A stretch of DNA of 64,000 nt from Cherax quadricarinatus (taxonomy: Eukaryota; Arthropoda; Malacostraca; Decapoda; Parastacidae), in NCBI RefSeq assembly GCF_038502225.1, contig NC_091390.1, positions 11,430,727 through 11,494,726 of the forward strand. Direction: 5' to 3'. The first letter of the stretch is position 1. Each line of letters opens with the position of its first letter. The translations under genes were made by a program, and so were the position numbers. A model generated the notes under the pieces. The model had not been told where the DNA came from. It searched no databases and saw only the letters and a list, made by a program, of their open reading frames with translations. Positions 43,701 through 54,304 of the stretch are shown here, in pieces.

Positions 43701-46700
43701 GGGCGCCGAGGCAGGTAACAGCAGAGGTTGGGAGCTGTGAGGGCGCCGAGGCAGGTAACAGCAGAGGTTGGGAGCTGTGAGGGCGCCGAGGCAGGTAACA
43801 GCAGAGGTTGGGAGCTGTGAGGGCGCCGAGGCAGGTAACAGCAGAGGTTGGGAGCTGTGAGGGCGCCGAGGCAGGTAACAGCAGAGGTTGGGAGCTGTGA
43901 GGGCGCCGAGGCAGGTAACAGCAGAGGTTGGGAGCTGTGAGGGCGCCGAGGCAGGTAACAGCAGAGGTTGGGAGCTGTGAGGGCGCCGAGGCAGGTAACA
44001 GCAGAGGTTGGGAGCTGTGAGGGCGCCGAGGCAGGTAACAGCAGAGGTTGGGAGCTGTGAGGGCGCCGAGGCAGGTAACAGCAGAGGTTGGGAGCTGTGA
44101 GGGCGCCGAGGCAGGTAACAGCAGAGGTTGGGAGCTGTGAGGGCGCCGAGGCAGGTAACAGCAGAGGTTGGGAGCTGTGAGGGCGCCGAGGCAGGTAACA
44201 GCAGAGGTTGGGAGCTGTGAGGGCGCCGAGGCAGGTAACAGCAGAGGTTGGGAGCTGTGAGGGCGCCGAGGCAGGTAACAGCAGAGGTTGGGAGCTGTGA
44301 GGGCGCCGAGGCAGGTAACAGCAGAGGTTGGGAGCTGTGAGGGCGCCGAGGCAGGTAACAGCAGAGGTTGGGAGCTGTGAGGGCGCCGAGGCAGGTAACA
44401 GCAGAGGTTGGGAGCTGTGAGGGCGCCGAGGCAGGTAACAGCAGAGGTTGGGAGCTGTGAGGGCGCCGAGGCAGGTAACAGCAGAGGTTGGGAGCTGTGA
44501 GGGCGCCGAGGCAGGTAACAGCAGAGGTTGGGAGCTGTGAGGGCGCCGAGGCAGGTAACAGCAGAGGTTGGGAGCTGTGAGGGCGCCGAGGCAGGTAACA
44601 GCAGAGGTTGGGAGCTGTGAGGGCGCCGAGGCAGGTAACAGCAGAGGTTGGGAGCTGTGAGGGCGCCGAGGCAGGTAACAGCAGAGGTTGGGAGCTGTGA
44701 GGGCGCCGAGGCAGGTAACAGCAGAGGTTGGGAGCTGTGAGGGCGCCGAGGCAGGTAACAGCAGAGGTTGGGAGCTGTGAGGGCGCCGAGGCAGGTAACA
44801 GCAGAGGTTGGGAGCTGTGAGGGCGCCGAGGCAGGTAACAGCAGAGGTCGGGAGCTGTGAGGGCGCCGAGGCAGGTAACAGCAGAGGTTGGGAGCTGTGA
44901 GGGCGCCGAGGCAGGTAACAGCAGAGGTTGGGAGCTGTGAGGGCGCCGAGGCAGGTAACAGCAGAGGTTGGGAGCTGTGAGGGCGCCGAGGCAGGTAACA
45001 GCAGAGGTTGGGAGCTGTGAGGGCGCCGAGGCAGGTAACAGCAGAGGTTGGGAGCTGTGAGGGCGCCGAGGCAGGTAACAGCAGAGGTTGGGAGCTGTGA
45101 GGGCGCCGAGGCAGGTAACAGCAGAGGTTGGGAGCTGTGAGGGCGCCGAGGCAGGTAACAGCAGAGGTTGGGAGCTGTGAGGGAGGGCGCCGAGGCAGGT
45201 AACAGCAGAGGTTGGGAGCTGTGAGGGCGCCGAGGCAGGTAACAGCAGAGGTTGGGAGCTGTGAGGGCGCCGAGGCAGGTAACAGCAGAGGTTGGGAGCT
45301 GTGAGGGCGCCGAGGCAGGTAACAGCAGAGGTTGGGAGCTGTGAGGGCGCCGAGGCAGGTAACAGCAGAGGTTGGGAGCTGTGAGGGCGCCGAGGCAGGT
45401 AACAGCAGAGGTTGGGAGCTGTGAGGGCGCCGAGGCAGGTAACAGCAGAGGTTGGGAGCTGTGAGGGCGCCGAGGCAGGTAACAGCAGAGGTTGGGAGCT
45501 GTGAGGGCGCCGAGGCAGGTAACAGCAGAGGTTGGGAGCTGTGAGGGCGCCGAGGCAGGTAACAGCAGAGGTTGGGAGCTGTGAGGGCGCCGAGGCAGGT
45601 AACAGCAGAGGTTGGGAGCTGTGAGGGCGCCGAGGCAGGTAACAGCAGAGGTTGGGAGCTGTGAGGGCGCCGAGGCAGGTAACAGCAGAGGTTGGGAGCT
45701 GTGAGGGCGCCGAGGCAGGTAACAGCAGAGGTTGGGAGCTGTGAGGGCGCCGAGGCAGGTAACAGCAGAGGTTGGGAGCTGTGAGGGCGCCGAGGCAGGT
45801 AACAGCAGAGGTTGGGAGCTGTGAGGGCGCCGAGGCAGGTAACAGCAGAGGTTGGGAGCTGTGAGGGCGCCGAGGCAGGTAACAGCAGAGGTTGGGAGCT
45901 GTGAGGGCGCCGAGGCAGGTAACAGCAGAGGTTGGGAGCTGTGAGGGCGCCGAGGCAGGTAACAGCAGAGGTCGGGAGCTGTGAGGGCGCCGAGGCAGGT
46001 AACAGCAGAGGTTGGGAGCTGTGAGGGCGCCGAGGCAGGTAACAGCAGAGGTTGGGAGCTGTGAGGGCGCCGAGGCAGGTAACAGCAGAGGTTGGGAGCT
46101 GTGAGGGCGCCGAGGCAGGTAACAGCAGAGGTTGGGAGCTGTGAGGGCGCCGAGGCAGGTAACAGCAGAGGTTGGGAGCTGTGAGGGCGCCGAGGCAGGT
46201 AACAGCAGAGGTTGGGAGCTGTGAGGGCGCCGAGGCAGGTAACAGCAGAGGTTGGGAGCTGTGAGGGAGAGCGCCGAGGCAGGTAACAGCAGAGGTTGGG
46301 AGCTGTGAGGGCGCCGAGGCAGGTAACAGCAGAGGTTGGGAGCTGTGAGGGCGCCGAGGCAGGTAACAGCAGAGGTTGGGAGCTGTGAGGGCGCCGAGGC
46401 AGGTAACAGCAGAGGTTGGGAGCTGTGAGGGCGCCGAGGCAGGTAACAGCAGAGGTTGGGAGCTGTGAGGGCGCCGAGGCAGGTAACAGCAGAGGTTGGG
46501 AGCTGTGAGGGCGCCGAGGCAGGTAACAGCAGAGGTTGGGAGCTGTGAGGGCGCCGAGGCAGGTAACAGCAGAGGTTGGGAGCTGTGAGGGCGCCGAGGC
46601 AGGTAACAGCAGAGGTTGGGAGCTGTGAGGGCGCCGAGGCAGGTAACAGCAGAGGTTGGGAGCTGTGAGGGCGCCGAGGCAGGTAACAGCAGAGGTTGGG

Positions 46701-48277
46701 AGCTGTGAGGGCGCCGAGGCAGGTAACAGCAGAGGTTGGGAGCTGTGAGGGCGCCGAGGCAGGTAACAGCAGAGGTTGGGAGCTGTGAGGGCGCCGAGGC
46801 AGGTAACAGCAGAGGTTGGGAGCTGTGAGGGCGCCGAGGCAGGTAACAGCAGAGGTTGGGAGCTGTGAGGGCGCCGAGGCAGGTAACAGCAGAGGTTGGG
46901 AGCTGTGAGGGCGCCGAGGCAGGTAACAGCAGAGGTTGGGAGCTGTGAGGGCGCCGAGGCAGGTAACAGCAGAGGTTGGGAGCTGTGAGGGCGCCGAGGC
47001 AGGTAACAGCAGAGGTTGGGCTGTGAGGGCTAACAGCAGAGGTTGGGAGCTGTGAGGGCGCCGAGGCAGGTAACAGCAGAGGTTGGGAGCTGTGAGGGCG
47101 CCGAGGCAGGTAACAGCAGAGGTTGGGAGCTGTGAGGGCGCCGAGGCAGGTAACAGCAGAGGTTGGGAGCTGTGAGGGCGCCGAGGCAGGTAACAGCAGA
47201 GGTTGGGAGCTGTGAGGGCGCCGAGGCAGGTAACAGCAGAGGTTGGGAGCTGTGAGGGCGCCGAGGCAGGTAACAGCAGAGGTTGGGAGCTGTGAGGGCG
47301 CCGAGGCAGGTAACAGCAGAGGTTGGAAGCTGTGAGGGCGCCGAGGCAGGTAACAGCAGAGGTTGGGAGCTGTGAGGGCGCCGAGGCAGGTAACAGCAGA
47401 GGTTGGGAGCTGTGAGGGCGCCGAGGCAGGTAACAGCAGAGGTTGGGAGCTGTGAGGGCGCCGAGGCAGGTAACAGCAGAGGTTGGGAGCTGTGAGGGCG
47501 CCGAGGCAGGTAACAGCAGAGGTTGGGAGCTGTGAGGGCGCCGAGGCAGGTAACAGCAGAGGTTGGGAGCTGTGAGGGCGCCGAGGCAGGTAACAGCAGA
47601 GGTTGGGAGCTGTGAGGGCGCCGAGGCAGGTAACAGCAGAGGTTGGGAGCTGTGAGGGCGCCGAGGCAGGTAACAGCAGAGGTTGGGAGCTGTGAGGGCG
47701 CCGAGGCAGGTAACAGCAGAGGTTGGGAGCTGTGAGGGCGCCGAGGCAGGTAACAGCAGAGGTTGGAAGCTGTGAGGGCGCCGAGGCAGGTAACAGCAGA
47801 GGTTGGGAGCTGTGAGGGCGCCGAGGCAGGTAACAGCAGAGGTTGGGAGCTGTGAGGGCGCCGAGGCAGGTAACAGCAGAGGTTGGGAGCTGTGAGGGCG
47901 CCGAGGCAGGTAACAGCAGAGGTTGGGAGCTGTGAGGGCGCCGAGGCAGGTAACAGCAGAGGTTGGGAGCTGTGAGGGCGCCGAGGCAGGTAACAGCAGA
48001 GGTTGGGAGCTGTGAGGGCGCCGAGGCAGGTAACAGCAGAGGTTGGGAGCTGTGAGGGCGCCGAGGCAGGTAACAGCAGAGGTTGGGAGCTGTGAGGGCG
48101 CCGAGGCAGGTAACAGCAGAGGTTGGGAGCTGTGAGGGCGCCGAGGCAGGTAACAGCAGAGGTTGGGAGCTGTGAGGGCGCCGAGGCAGGTAACAGCAGA
48201 GGTTGGGAGCTGTGAGGGCGCCGAGGCAGGTAACAGCAGAGGTTGGGAGCTGTGAGGGCGCCGAGGCAGGTAACAGC
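34743..48277. repeat. 40-bp megasatellite-scale array, 13.5 kb
   Basis: About 338 units of CAGCAGAGGTTGGGAGCTGT plus GAGGGCGCCGAGGCAGGTAA, about 65% G+C. Long stretches are perfectly uniform. Irregular units occur near 35080-35280, 36250, 37340-37410, 37910-38190, 40250, 41620-41690, 45180, 46265 and 47020, and densely at 42510-43420. The minus strand lacks stops in all frames because no unit frame contains one, giving open frames of up to 2222 codons (TCLGALTAPNLCCYLPRRPH-like); these are not genes. The plus strand has TAA in each unit. Confidence 0.98.
42510..43420. repeat. Degenerate patch inside the 40-bp array
   Basis: Units here carry many substitutions and indels (GGGACCCGCAGAGGGTGGG, AGGACCCTAACAGC, GGTAAGGGCGCCGAGC, GAGCAGGTACCTGCAG), in contrast to the uniform array on both sides. 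It may be an older core, a junction between independently expanded arrays, or a stretch of poor consensus in the assembly. Confidence 0.7.
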
Positions 48278-48428
48278 ACTTTACTCTCTCAGACAAGATG
48301 AACAACTCTGTGGCCCATCATTGTGAAGAGTTCTTATTCCAAGGTATGTGTGTGACCCTATCCTTGGATCAAACCTTTTGTCAGGTGAATTATTTCAGAA
48401 TTAAGTTACACTTACTGGCTGAGAAAGT
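48278..48428. other. Unique flank of the 40-bp array
   Basis: CACTTTACTCTCTCAGACAA and following bases. A short frame starting at ATG 48298 runs to CCAAGGTATGTG, which resembles a splice donor, but 15 codons are too few to support an exon. Confidence 0.3.
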
Positions 48429-48513
48429 TAGCAGGTAGGAGACTTGGACCTGCCTCGCGTGCGCCAGTAGGCTTGCTGCAGTGTTCCTTCTTTATGTTCT
48501 TAAATCTCAAAAC
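48429..48513 (+). mobile_element. CR1-like 3' tail
   Basis: GTAGGAGACTTGGACCTGCC, TCGCGTGCGCCAGTAGGC and TTTATGTTCTTAAAT match the 3' end of 24657-25373. Confidence 0.75.
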
Positions 48514-48737
48514 CTTTACAACATTGTCAGATTAAAATTAAACAGGTCACAGTAAAGACACAAAACAGCCAGTGACTTACGTGTTTGAAGGTAATAATAA
48601 TTAATAATAACAAGAATACTAATAATATATTTCGATCGCTGTCTGATCCGCTAATTACAGTGGTTCCCAAACTGGGGGTAATGGTAGAGTAATGGTAGTT
48701 AGGTAAGACACATATGCAACAGTTAGGTATCTTTATT

Positions 48738-48776
48738 TCGAAACGTTTCGCCTACACAGTAGGCTTCTTCAGTCGA
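48738..48776 (-). ncRNA. Hammerhead-like ribozyme motif, class B
   Basis: Minus strand: stem I UCGA/UCGA (4 perfect pairs), core CUGAAGA, stem II GCCUAC/GUAGGC, GAAA, ACGU, U17, AAATAAAGA. Confidence 0.78.
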
Positions 48777-48911
48777 GTACAGAAAAGTTGATAGAAGCAA
48801 CGGAACAATGCTCTTCTCCAGACTGAGGGACTGACCACCTCAAAACTTTAAGGGTGATGGACTGATTACATCGTCTTCAAGTATCTTCTGCTTCTATCAA
48901 CTTTTCTGTAC

Positions 48912-48950
48912 TCGACTGAAGAAGCCTACTGTGTAGGCGAAACGTTTCGA
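48912..48950 (+). ncRNA. Hammerhead-like ribozyme motif, class B
   Basis: Plus-strand mirror of 48738-48776 with the same perfect UCGA/UCGA stem I, six-pair stem II and AATAAA downstream. Confidence 0.78.
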
Positions 48951-49205
48951 AATAAAGATACCTAACTGTTGCATATGTGTCTTACCTAACAACCTGTCGG
49001 TATTTTATACCATTTTAATGTTCAGTAATGGTAGAGTAATGGTAGAGTAATGGTAGAGTAATGCTCTCGCTAGAGTCTAGAGAAAGCATTACTCTACCAT
49101 TACCTACCATTACTCTACCATTACCCCCAGTTTGGGAACCACTGCGCGGCTAATACAATCCTGGTATTGAAGTTAAGACACATGTGCAACATCTGGGTAT
49201 CTTTA

Positions 49206-49244
49206 TTGTAGACGTTTCGCCCTCCAGTGGCTTTATCAATACAA
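49206..49244 (-). ncRNA. Hammerhead-like ribozyme motif, class C
   Basis: Minus strand: stem I UUGUA/UACAA (5 perfect pairs), core UUGAUAA (U3-A8), stem II GCC/GGC with loop ACUGGAG (or GCC/GGGC with a bulge), GAAA, ACGU, C17, AATAAAGA. Confidence 0.72.
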
Positions 49245-49446
49245 ATTCCAGGACATAACTTGTAGACAGTAGATGTATGTACAGATGAGGTAATCAGTCC
49301 CTCAACCTAGCAGTAGGTGCTCCTCGCACCTACTGCTAGCACCCATAGCACGACTAAGGTGCTCTTCGCACCTACTGCTAGGTTGAGGGACTGATTACCT
49401 CATCTTCTGTACATAGTTCTACTGTCTTCAAGTTATGTCCTGGAAT

Positions 49447-49485
49447 TTGTATTGATAAAGCCACTGGAGGGCGAAACGTCTACAA
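49447..49485 (+). ncRNA. Hammerhead-like ribozyme motif, class C
   Basis: Plus-strand mirror of 49206-49244: UUGUA/UACAA stem I, UUGAUAA core, GAAA, ACGU, C17, followed by AATAAAGA. Confidence 0.72.
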
Positions 49486-49601
49486 TAAAGATACCCAGAT
49501 GTTGCACATGTGTCTTAATTTCATCTTGTCGGTATTGTATACCTGTCTTGTACAGTCCTGGTATTGCATAATGCAAGTTCCTTGTGCCTCGTTGCAGGAG
49601 A

Positions 49602-50174
49602 CTGTAACACTGCAACACTGCAACACTACAACACTGCAATACTGCAACACTACAACACTGCAACACTGCAACACTACAACACTGCAACATTACAACACTG
49701 CAACACTGCAACACTACAATGCAATACTGCAACACTGCAACACTGCAACACTACAACACTGCAACACTACAACACTGCAACACTGCAACACTACAACACT
49801 GCAACACTACAACACTGCAACACTGCAACACTGCAACACTGCAACACTGCAACACTACAACACTGCAACACTACAACACTGCAACACTACAACACTGCAA
49901 CACTACAACACTGCAACACTACAACACTACAACACTGCAACACTACAACACTGCAACACTACAACACTACAACACTGCAACACTGCAACACTACAACACT
50001 ACAACACTGCAACACTGCAACACTGCAACACTACAACACTGCAACACTGCAACACTACAACACTGCAACACTGCAACACTACAACACTGCAACACTGCAA
50101 CACTACAACACTGCAACACTGCAACACTGCAACACTGCAACACTGCAACACTACAACACTGCAACACTGCAACA
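49602..50174. repeat. 8-bp minisatellite with two unit types
   Basis: About 72 units of CAACACTG or CAACACTA. Apart from a few defects (ATACTG, CATTAC, ACAATGCAATAC) the only variation is the final G or A. Frames of 24-bp period give TLQHCNTA-like peptides on both strands; artefacts. Confidence 0.97.
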
Positions 50175-51043
50175 TAGTTCGTCTTTAAATATTTGTGTTG
50201 AGAATTTGAAGACAATTAGAAGAAACATTTATAAGTCACATAGTAACTAACTACAAAATTTCTTAAATATAAATTAGTACCTTACTGCTCTTACTGCACG
50301 TTAAGTTTGAAGCCGCTCAGACGCTGCATTATCACACTTAAGTTTATCAGGTGCGACTCTTAGAACTTATCGCACGAAAAACTGTGTTTAAATTTTTCCA
50401 ATTTATTCCACGATATTGGACCAGGAGCTACACAGGATGTAAGCTATTTCAGTTTTTTCCTAGGTAAGAATGACCGATTTTTAACAGAGAAAGTAACCAA
50501 GTTTTATGTAACACAAAGTGAATGTAACATAAAGTAATATTGGTAGAATATATAAATATATGTATAATATATATATATATATATATATACATATATAAAT
50601 ATAGGGAGGTACCACCTCTAGAACTGTCCTAGGGACCCTCATCCTCAGAGAAAAGAATAAACTTGCTTCAGGGAAAACTCAAGGTTCTCCCTGAAGCTGT
50701 TTGAGAATTTTCTCCCACCACCTCTTATATTTCAAGTATGTTTTATTTAAAGACAAAATACATTGGCCAAACATTCACAAAAATACAACAGAAAGCAAAA
50801 CAACATAAGTAACTCAGAGCTACATCTCGAATACTTCGTCCAGCTCCCCTGCGGTGGGCCTGAAGCAGGGGAAGTTTTTCTCAGAGCAGCGCAGTGCGGG
50901 TGTGTCGCCTGCTGCAGTTTCTCTCAAAATGCAACATTGCATAGCTCCTGATAACGCACTCAGAAGTGTGAAAGTACTTGACCTAAAGATTTCCATCCCC
51001 CGTGGTTTGTATAGATAAGATCCCCTGTCTGCAATAGATTGCA

Positions 51044-51045
<2 letters not shown>
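50175..51045. other. No gene recognised
   Basis: AT-rich unique sequence with a short TA tract near 50568-50590. Frames of up to 74 codons at 50763-51044 resemble nothing I know. Confidence 0.5.

Positions 51046-51108
<63 letters not shown>
51046..51108. repeat. AT microsatellite
   Basis: Pure TA tract of about 63 bases. Confidence 0.95.
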
Positions 51109-51112
<4 letters not shown>

Positions 51113-51337
51113 GTGTGCGTGATCTTAATCTGATGGGCTAAATCATGTGGGTCATTCAGAGCAAGGAATGCAACAGGCTTGATCCTCAGTTAAAGTTGAT
51201 TTCCATCAGAGTTGAAGACGCCTTAATTCTCTGGACACCAAATTAGTATGATGCTGAGACTAACTACAGCTGATTGGTCAATAAACATGACAGGGGGTAA
51301 TTAGCGGTGCTGGTGAAGTAGCAGTAGCAGTAGCAGG

Positions 51338-51727
51338 AGCAGGAGCAGGACGACGAACAATGGCAGGAGCAGGACGACGAACAATGGCAGGAGCAGGACG
51401 ACGAACAATGGCAGGAGCAGGACGACGAACAATGGCAGGAGCAGGACGACGAACAATGGCAGGAGCAGGACGACGAACAATGGCAGGAGCAGGACGACGA
51501 ACAATGGCAGGAGCAGGAAGACGAACAATGGCAGGAGCAGGACGACGAACAATGGCAGGAGCAGGACGACGAACAATGGCAGGAGCAGGACGACGAACAA
51601 TGGTAGGAGCAGGACGACGAACAATGGCAGGAGCAGGACGACGAACAATGGCAGGAGCAGGACGACGAACAATGGCAGGAGCAGGACGACGAACAATGGC
51701 AGGAGCAGGACGACGAACAATGGCAGG
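51338..51727. repeat. 24-bp minisatellite
   Basis: About 16 units of GGAGCAGGACGACGAACAAT plus GGCA, with rare single substitutions (AGGAAGACG, GGTAGG). Reads MAGAGRRT on the plus strand and IVRRPAPA on the minus strand without stops. Confidence 0.95.
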
Positions 51728-51799
51728 AGGAGCAGAGAGAATGAGCAGACGAGCAGTTGCAGAATCAGGGGAAGAAGTCAAGTGGGAGCTTGGGAAATT

Positions 51800-52135
51800 A
51801 TAGATGCATAAGTAGTACGAACAGCAGGAGGAGTAAAAGAAATATTAGCAACAATAGTAGCAGGAGCAGCAGTAGTAGCAGTAGTAGCAGGAGCAGTAGT
51901 AGTAGTAGTAGTAGCAGGAGGAGCAGTAGCAGAAGCAGCAGTAGCAGCAGTAGTATCAGGAGCAGTAGTAGTAGTATCAGGAGCAGTAGTAGTAGCAGCA
52001 GCAGCAGTAGTAGTATCAGGAGCAGTAGTAGTAGTATCAGGAGCAGTAGTAGTAGTATCAGGAGCAGTAGTAGTAGTATCAGGAGCAGTAGTAGTATCAG
52101 GAGCAGTAGTAGTATCAGGAGCAGTAGTAGTATCA
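51800..52135. repeat. AGC/AGT trinucleotide array
   Basis: Mixed AGT, AGC and AGG triplets with a recurrent AGTATCAGGAGCAGTAGT unit near the 3' end. It reads poly-serine/arginine on the plus strand and poly-leucine on the minus strand. Confidence 0.95.
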
Positions 52136-53112
52136 GTCCACTAACACCCAGGATGCGACCCACACCAGTCCACTAACACCCAGGATGTGACCCACACCAG
52201 TCCACTAACACCCAGGATGTGACCCACACCAGTCCACTAACACCCAGGATGTGACCCACACCAGTCCACTAACACCCAGGATGTGACCCACACCAGTCCA
52301 CTAACACCCAGCATGTGACCCACACCAGTCCACTAACACCCAGGATGTGACCCACACCAGTCCACTAACACCCAGCATGTGACCCACACCAGTCCACTAA
52401 CACCCAGGATGTGACCCACACCAGTCCACTAACACCCAGGATGTGACCCACACCAGTCCACTAACACCCAGGATGTGACCCACACCAGTCCACTAACACC
52501 CAGGATGTGACCCACACCAGTCCACTAATACCCAGGATGTGACCCACACCAGTCCACTAACACCCAGGATGTGACCCACACCAGTTCACTAACACCCAGG
52601 ATGTGACCCACACCAGTCCACTAACACCCAGGATGTGACCCACACCAGTCCACTAATACCCAGGATGTGACCCACACCAGTCCACTAACACCCAGGATGT
52701 GACCCACACCAGTCCACTAACACCCAGGATGTGACCCACACCAGTCCACTAACACCCAGGATGTGACCCACACCAGTCCACTAACACCCAGGATGTGACC
52801 CACACCAGTCCACTAACACCCAGGATGTGACCCACACCAGTCCACTAACACCCAGGATGTGATCCACACCAGTCCACTAACACCCAGGATGTGATCCACA
52901 CCAGTCCACTAACACCCAGGATGTGACCCACACCAGTCCACTAACTCCCAGGATGTGACCCACACCAGTCCACTAACACCCAGGATGTGACCCACACCAG
53001 TCCACTAACACCCAGGATGTGACCCACACCAGTCCACTAACACCCAGGATGTGACCCACACCAGTCCACTAACACCCAGGATGTGACCCACACCAGTCCA
53101 CTAACACCCAGG
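52136..53112. repeat. 32-bp minisatellite derived from a SINE
   Basis: About 30 units of CTAACACCCAGGATGTGACC plus CACACCAGTCCA. The reverse complement corresponds to a segment of the tRNA-derived SINE (12946-12976: TGGGTGTTAGTCGACTGGTG then TGGGTCGCATCCTGGG). The right end runs without a break into a minus-strand SINE copy at 53113. The unit is bounded in the SINE by CCTGGG at both ends. Confidence 0.92.
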
Positions 53113-53262
53113 TACCCATTTTACTGATGGTGAACATAGACAACCAGCGTAAAGAAACACACCCAATGTTTCTACCCTCGCTGGGAATCGAACCCGGACT
53201 TCTCGCCGTGTAAAACGAGAACTTTAGCCCCCAGGCCACGGGGCCACGTGACCACGGGGCCA
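53113..53262 (-). mobile_element. tRNA-derived SINE, 5' portion
   Basis: On the minus strand: box A-like region near 53230-53250, box B GGTTCGATTCCCAGCG near 53183-53198, then AGAAACATTGGGTGTG and AAAATGGGTACCTGGGTG, which leads into the 32-bp array. This is the parent SINE copy of the array. Confidence 0.85.
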
Positions 53263-53424
53263 CTTATATATGGTGCGTAAGTGTGCACAAGTACTTTGAC
53301 GTGCAAAGGGTAAATATGAGTGAATAAATAAGCAAGAATATAAAGAATTACAAGGAGTGTGGAAGTACACTCGAAATAGAGAAAATAAAGGGTAGAATAC
53401 AGTACTTTGAATCCCACGGGAATA
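53263..53424. other. No gene recognised
   Basis: Short AT-rich spacer between the SINE and the 10-bp array. Confidence 0.5.
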
Positions 53425-54248
53425 CATGAGAGTACGTGGCAGTACGTGGCAGTACGTGGCAGTACGTGGCAGTACGTGGCAGTGCGTGGCAGTACGTGGC
53501 AGTACGTGGCAGTGCGTGGCAGTGCGTGGCAGTACGTGGCAGTACGTGGCAGTACGTGGCAGTACGTGGCAGTACGTGGCAGTACGTGGCAGTACGTGAC
53601 AGTACGTGGCAGTGCGTGGCAGTACGTGTCAGTATGTGGCAGTACGTGACAGTACGTGGCAATATGTGGCAGTACGTGACAGTACTTGGCAGTACATGAC
53701 AGTCCGTGACAGTACGTGGCAGTGCCTGGAAGTACGTGGCAGTACGTGGCAGTACGTGGAAGTGCGTGGCAGTACGTGGAAGTGCGTGGCAGTACGTGGC
53801 AGTACGTGGCAGTACGTGGCAGTACGTGGCAGTACGTGGCAGTACGTGGCAGTACGTGGCAGTACGTGACAGTACGTGGCAGTGCGTGGCAGTGCGTGGC
53901 AGTGCGTGGCAGTACGTGGCAGTACGTGGCAGTACGAGGCAGTACGTGACAGTACGTGACAGTACGTGACAGTACGTGGCAGTATGTGGCAGTACGTGGC
54001 AGTACGTGGCAGTACGTGGCAGCACGTGGCAGTACGTGACAGTACGTGGCAGTATGTGACAGTATGTGGCAGTACGTGGCAGTATGTGGCAGTACGAGGC
54101 AGTACGTGACAGTACGTGGCAGTACGTGGCAGTACGTGGCAGTACGTGGCAGTACGTGGCAGTACGTGGCAGTATGTGGCAGTACGTGGCAGTACGTGGC
54201 AGTACATGGCAGTACGTGACAGTACGTGGCAGTACGTGACAGTACGTG
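53425..54248. repeat. 10-bp minisatellite
   Basis: About 82 units of AGTACGTGGC, with scattered variants GTGCG, GTATG, GTGAC and GTGGA. Spurious open frames of 30-bp period occur in several frames. Confidence 0.97.
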
Positions 54249-54304
54249 GGAAAGTCAGTTACAGTACTTTGGTTGGAACTGTTCATAAGCTTCCCTTTAT
54301 TACC

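Larger units (their letters stand above)
48699..49024. mobile_element. Class B foldback element with two hammerhead motifs
   Basis: Inverted arms with GGTAAGACACATATGCAACA ends, class B ribozymes on both arms, the body ACTTTAAGGGTGATGGACTG, and the terminal hairpin GGTATTTTATACC at 48999-49011. It is nested in the hAT-like MITE. Confidence 0.8.
48658..49144. mobile_element. hAT-like MITE interrupted by a foldback element
   Basis: Terminal inverted repeats begin CAGTGGTTCCCAAACTGGGG and end with its complement CCCCAGTTTGGGAACCACTG. They are followed inward by GTAATGGTAGA repeats. CAGTGGTTCCC-type ends are typical of hAT transposons. The flanks show GCTAATTA on the left and, four bases beyond the right end, GCTAATAC, a weak 8-bp duplication candidate. 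No transposase is present. Confidence 0.65.
49171..49545. mobile_element. Class C foldback element with two hammerhead motifs
   Basis: Ends ACACATGTGCAACATCTGGG and complement; body GATGAGGTAATCAGTCCCTC and CAACCTAGCAGTAGGTGC; right end hairpin GGTATTGTATACC near 49531-49543. Central segment contains GCACCTACTGCTAG in both orientations. Confidence 0.8.

Noticed and set aside
41637..48305. Minus-strand open frames of 2222 and 1838 codons
   Set aside because: They lie entirely in the 40-bp array, which has no stop on that strand in any frame. There is no non-repetitive domain and no plausible start context.
48298..48350. Coding exon ending in a splice donor (CCAAGGTATGTG)
   Set aside because: Fifteen codons after an ATG next to a satellite are not enough; no acceptor or second exon is visible.
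49499..50250. NTATLQHC repeat protein
   Set aside because: It is produced by an 8-bp array in three frames; not a gene.
51278..52176. Arg/Ala-rich, poly-Ser and poly-Leu open frames
   Set aside because: 24-bp and trinucleotide arrays explain them; both strands are open.
53425..54248. Array of transcription factor sites (CACGTAC on the minus strand)
   Set aside because: An E-box-like match in a 10-bp tandem repeat is expected by chance once and then copied; no other regulatory evidence.
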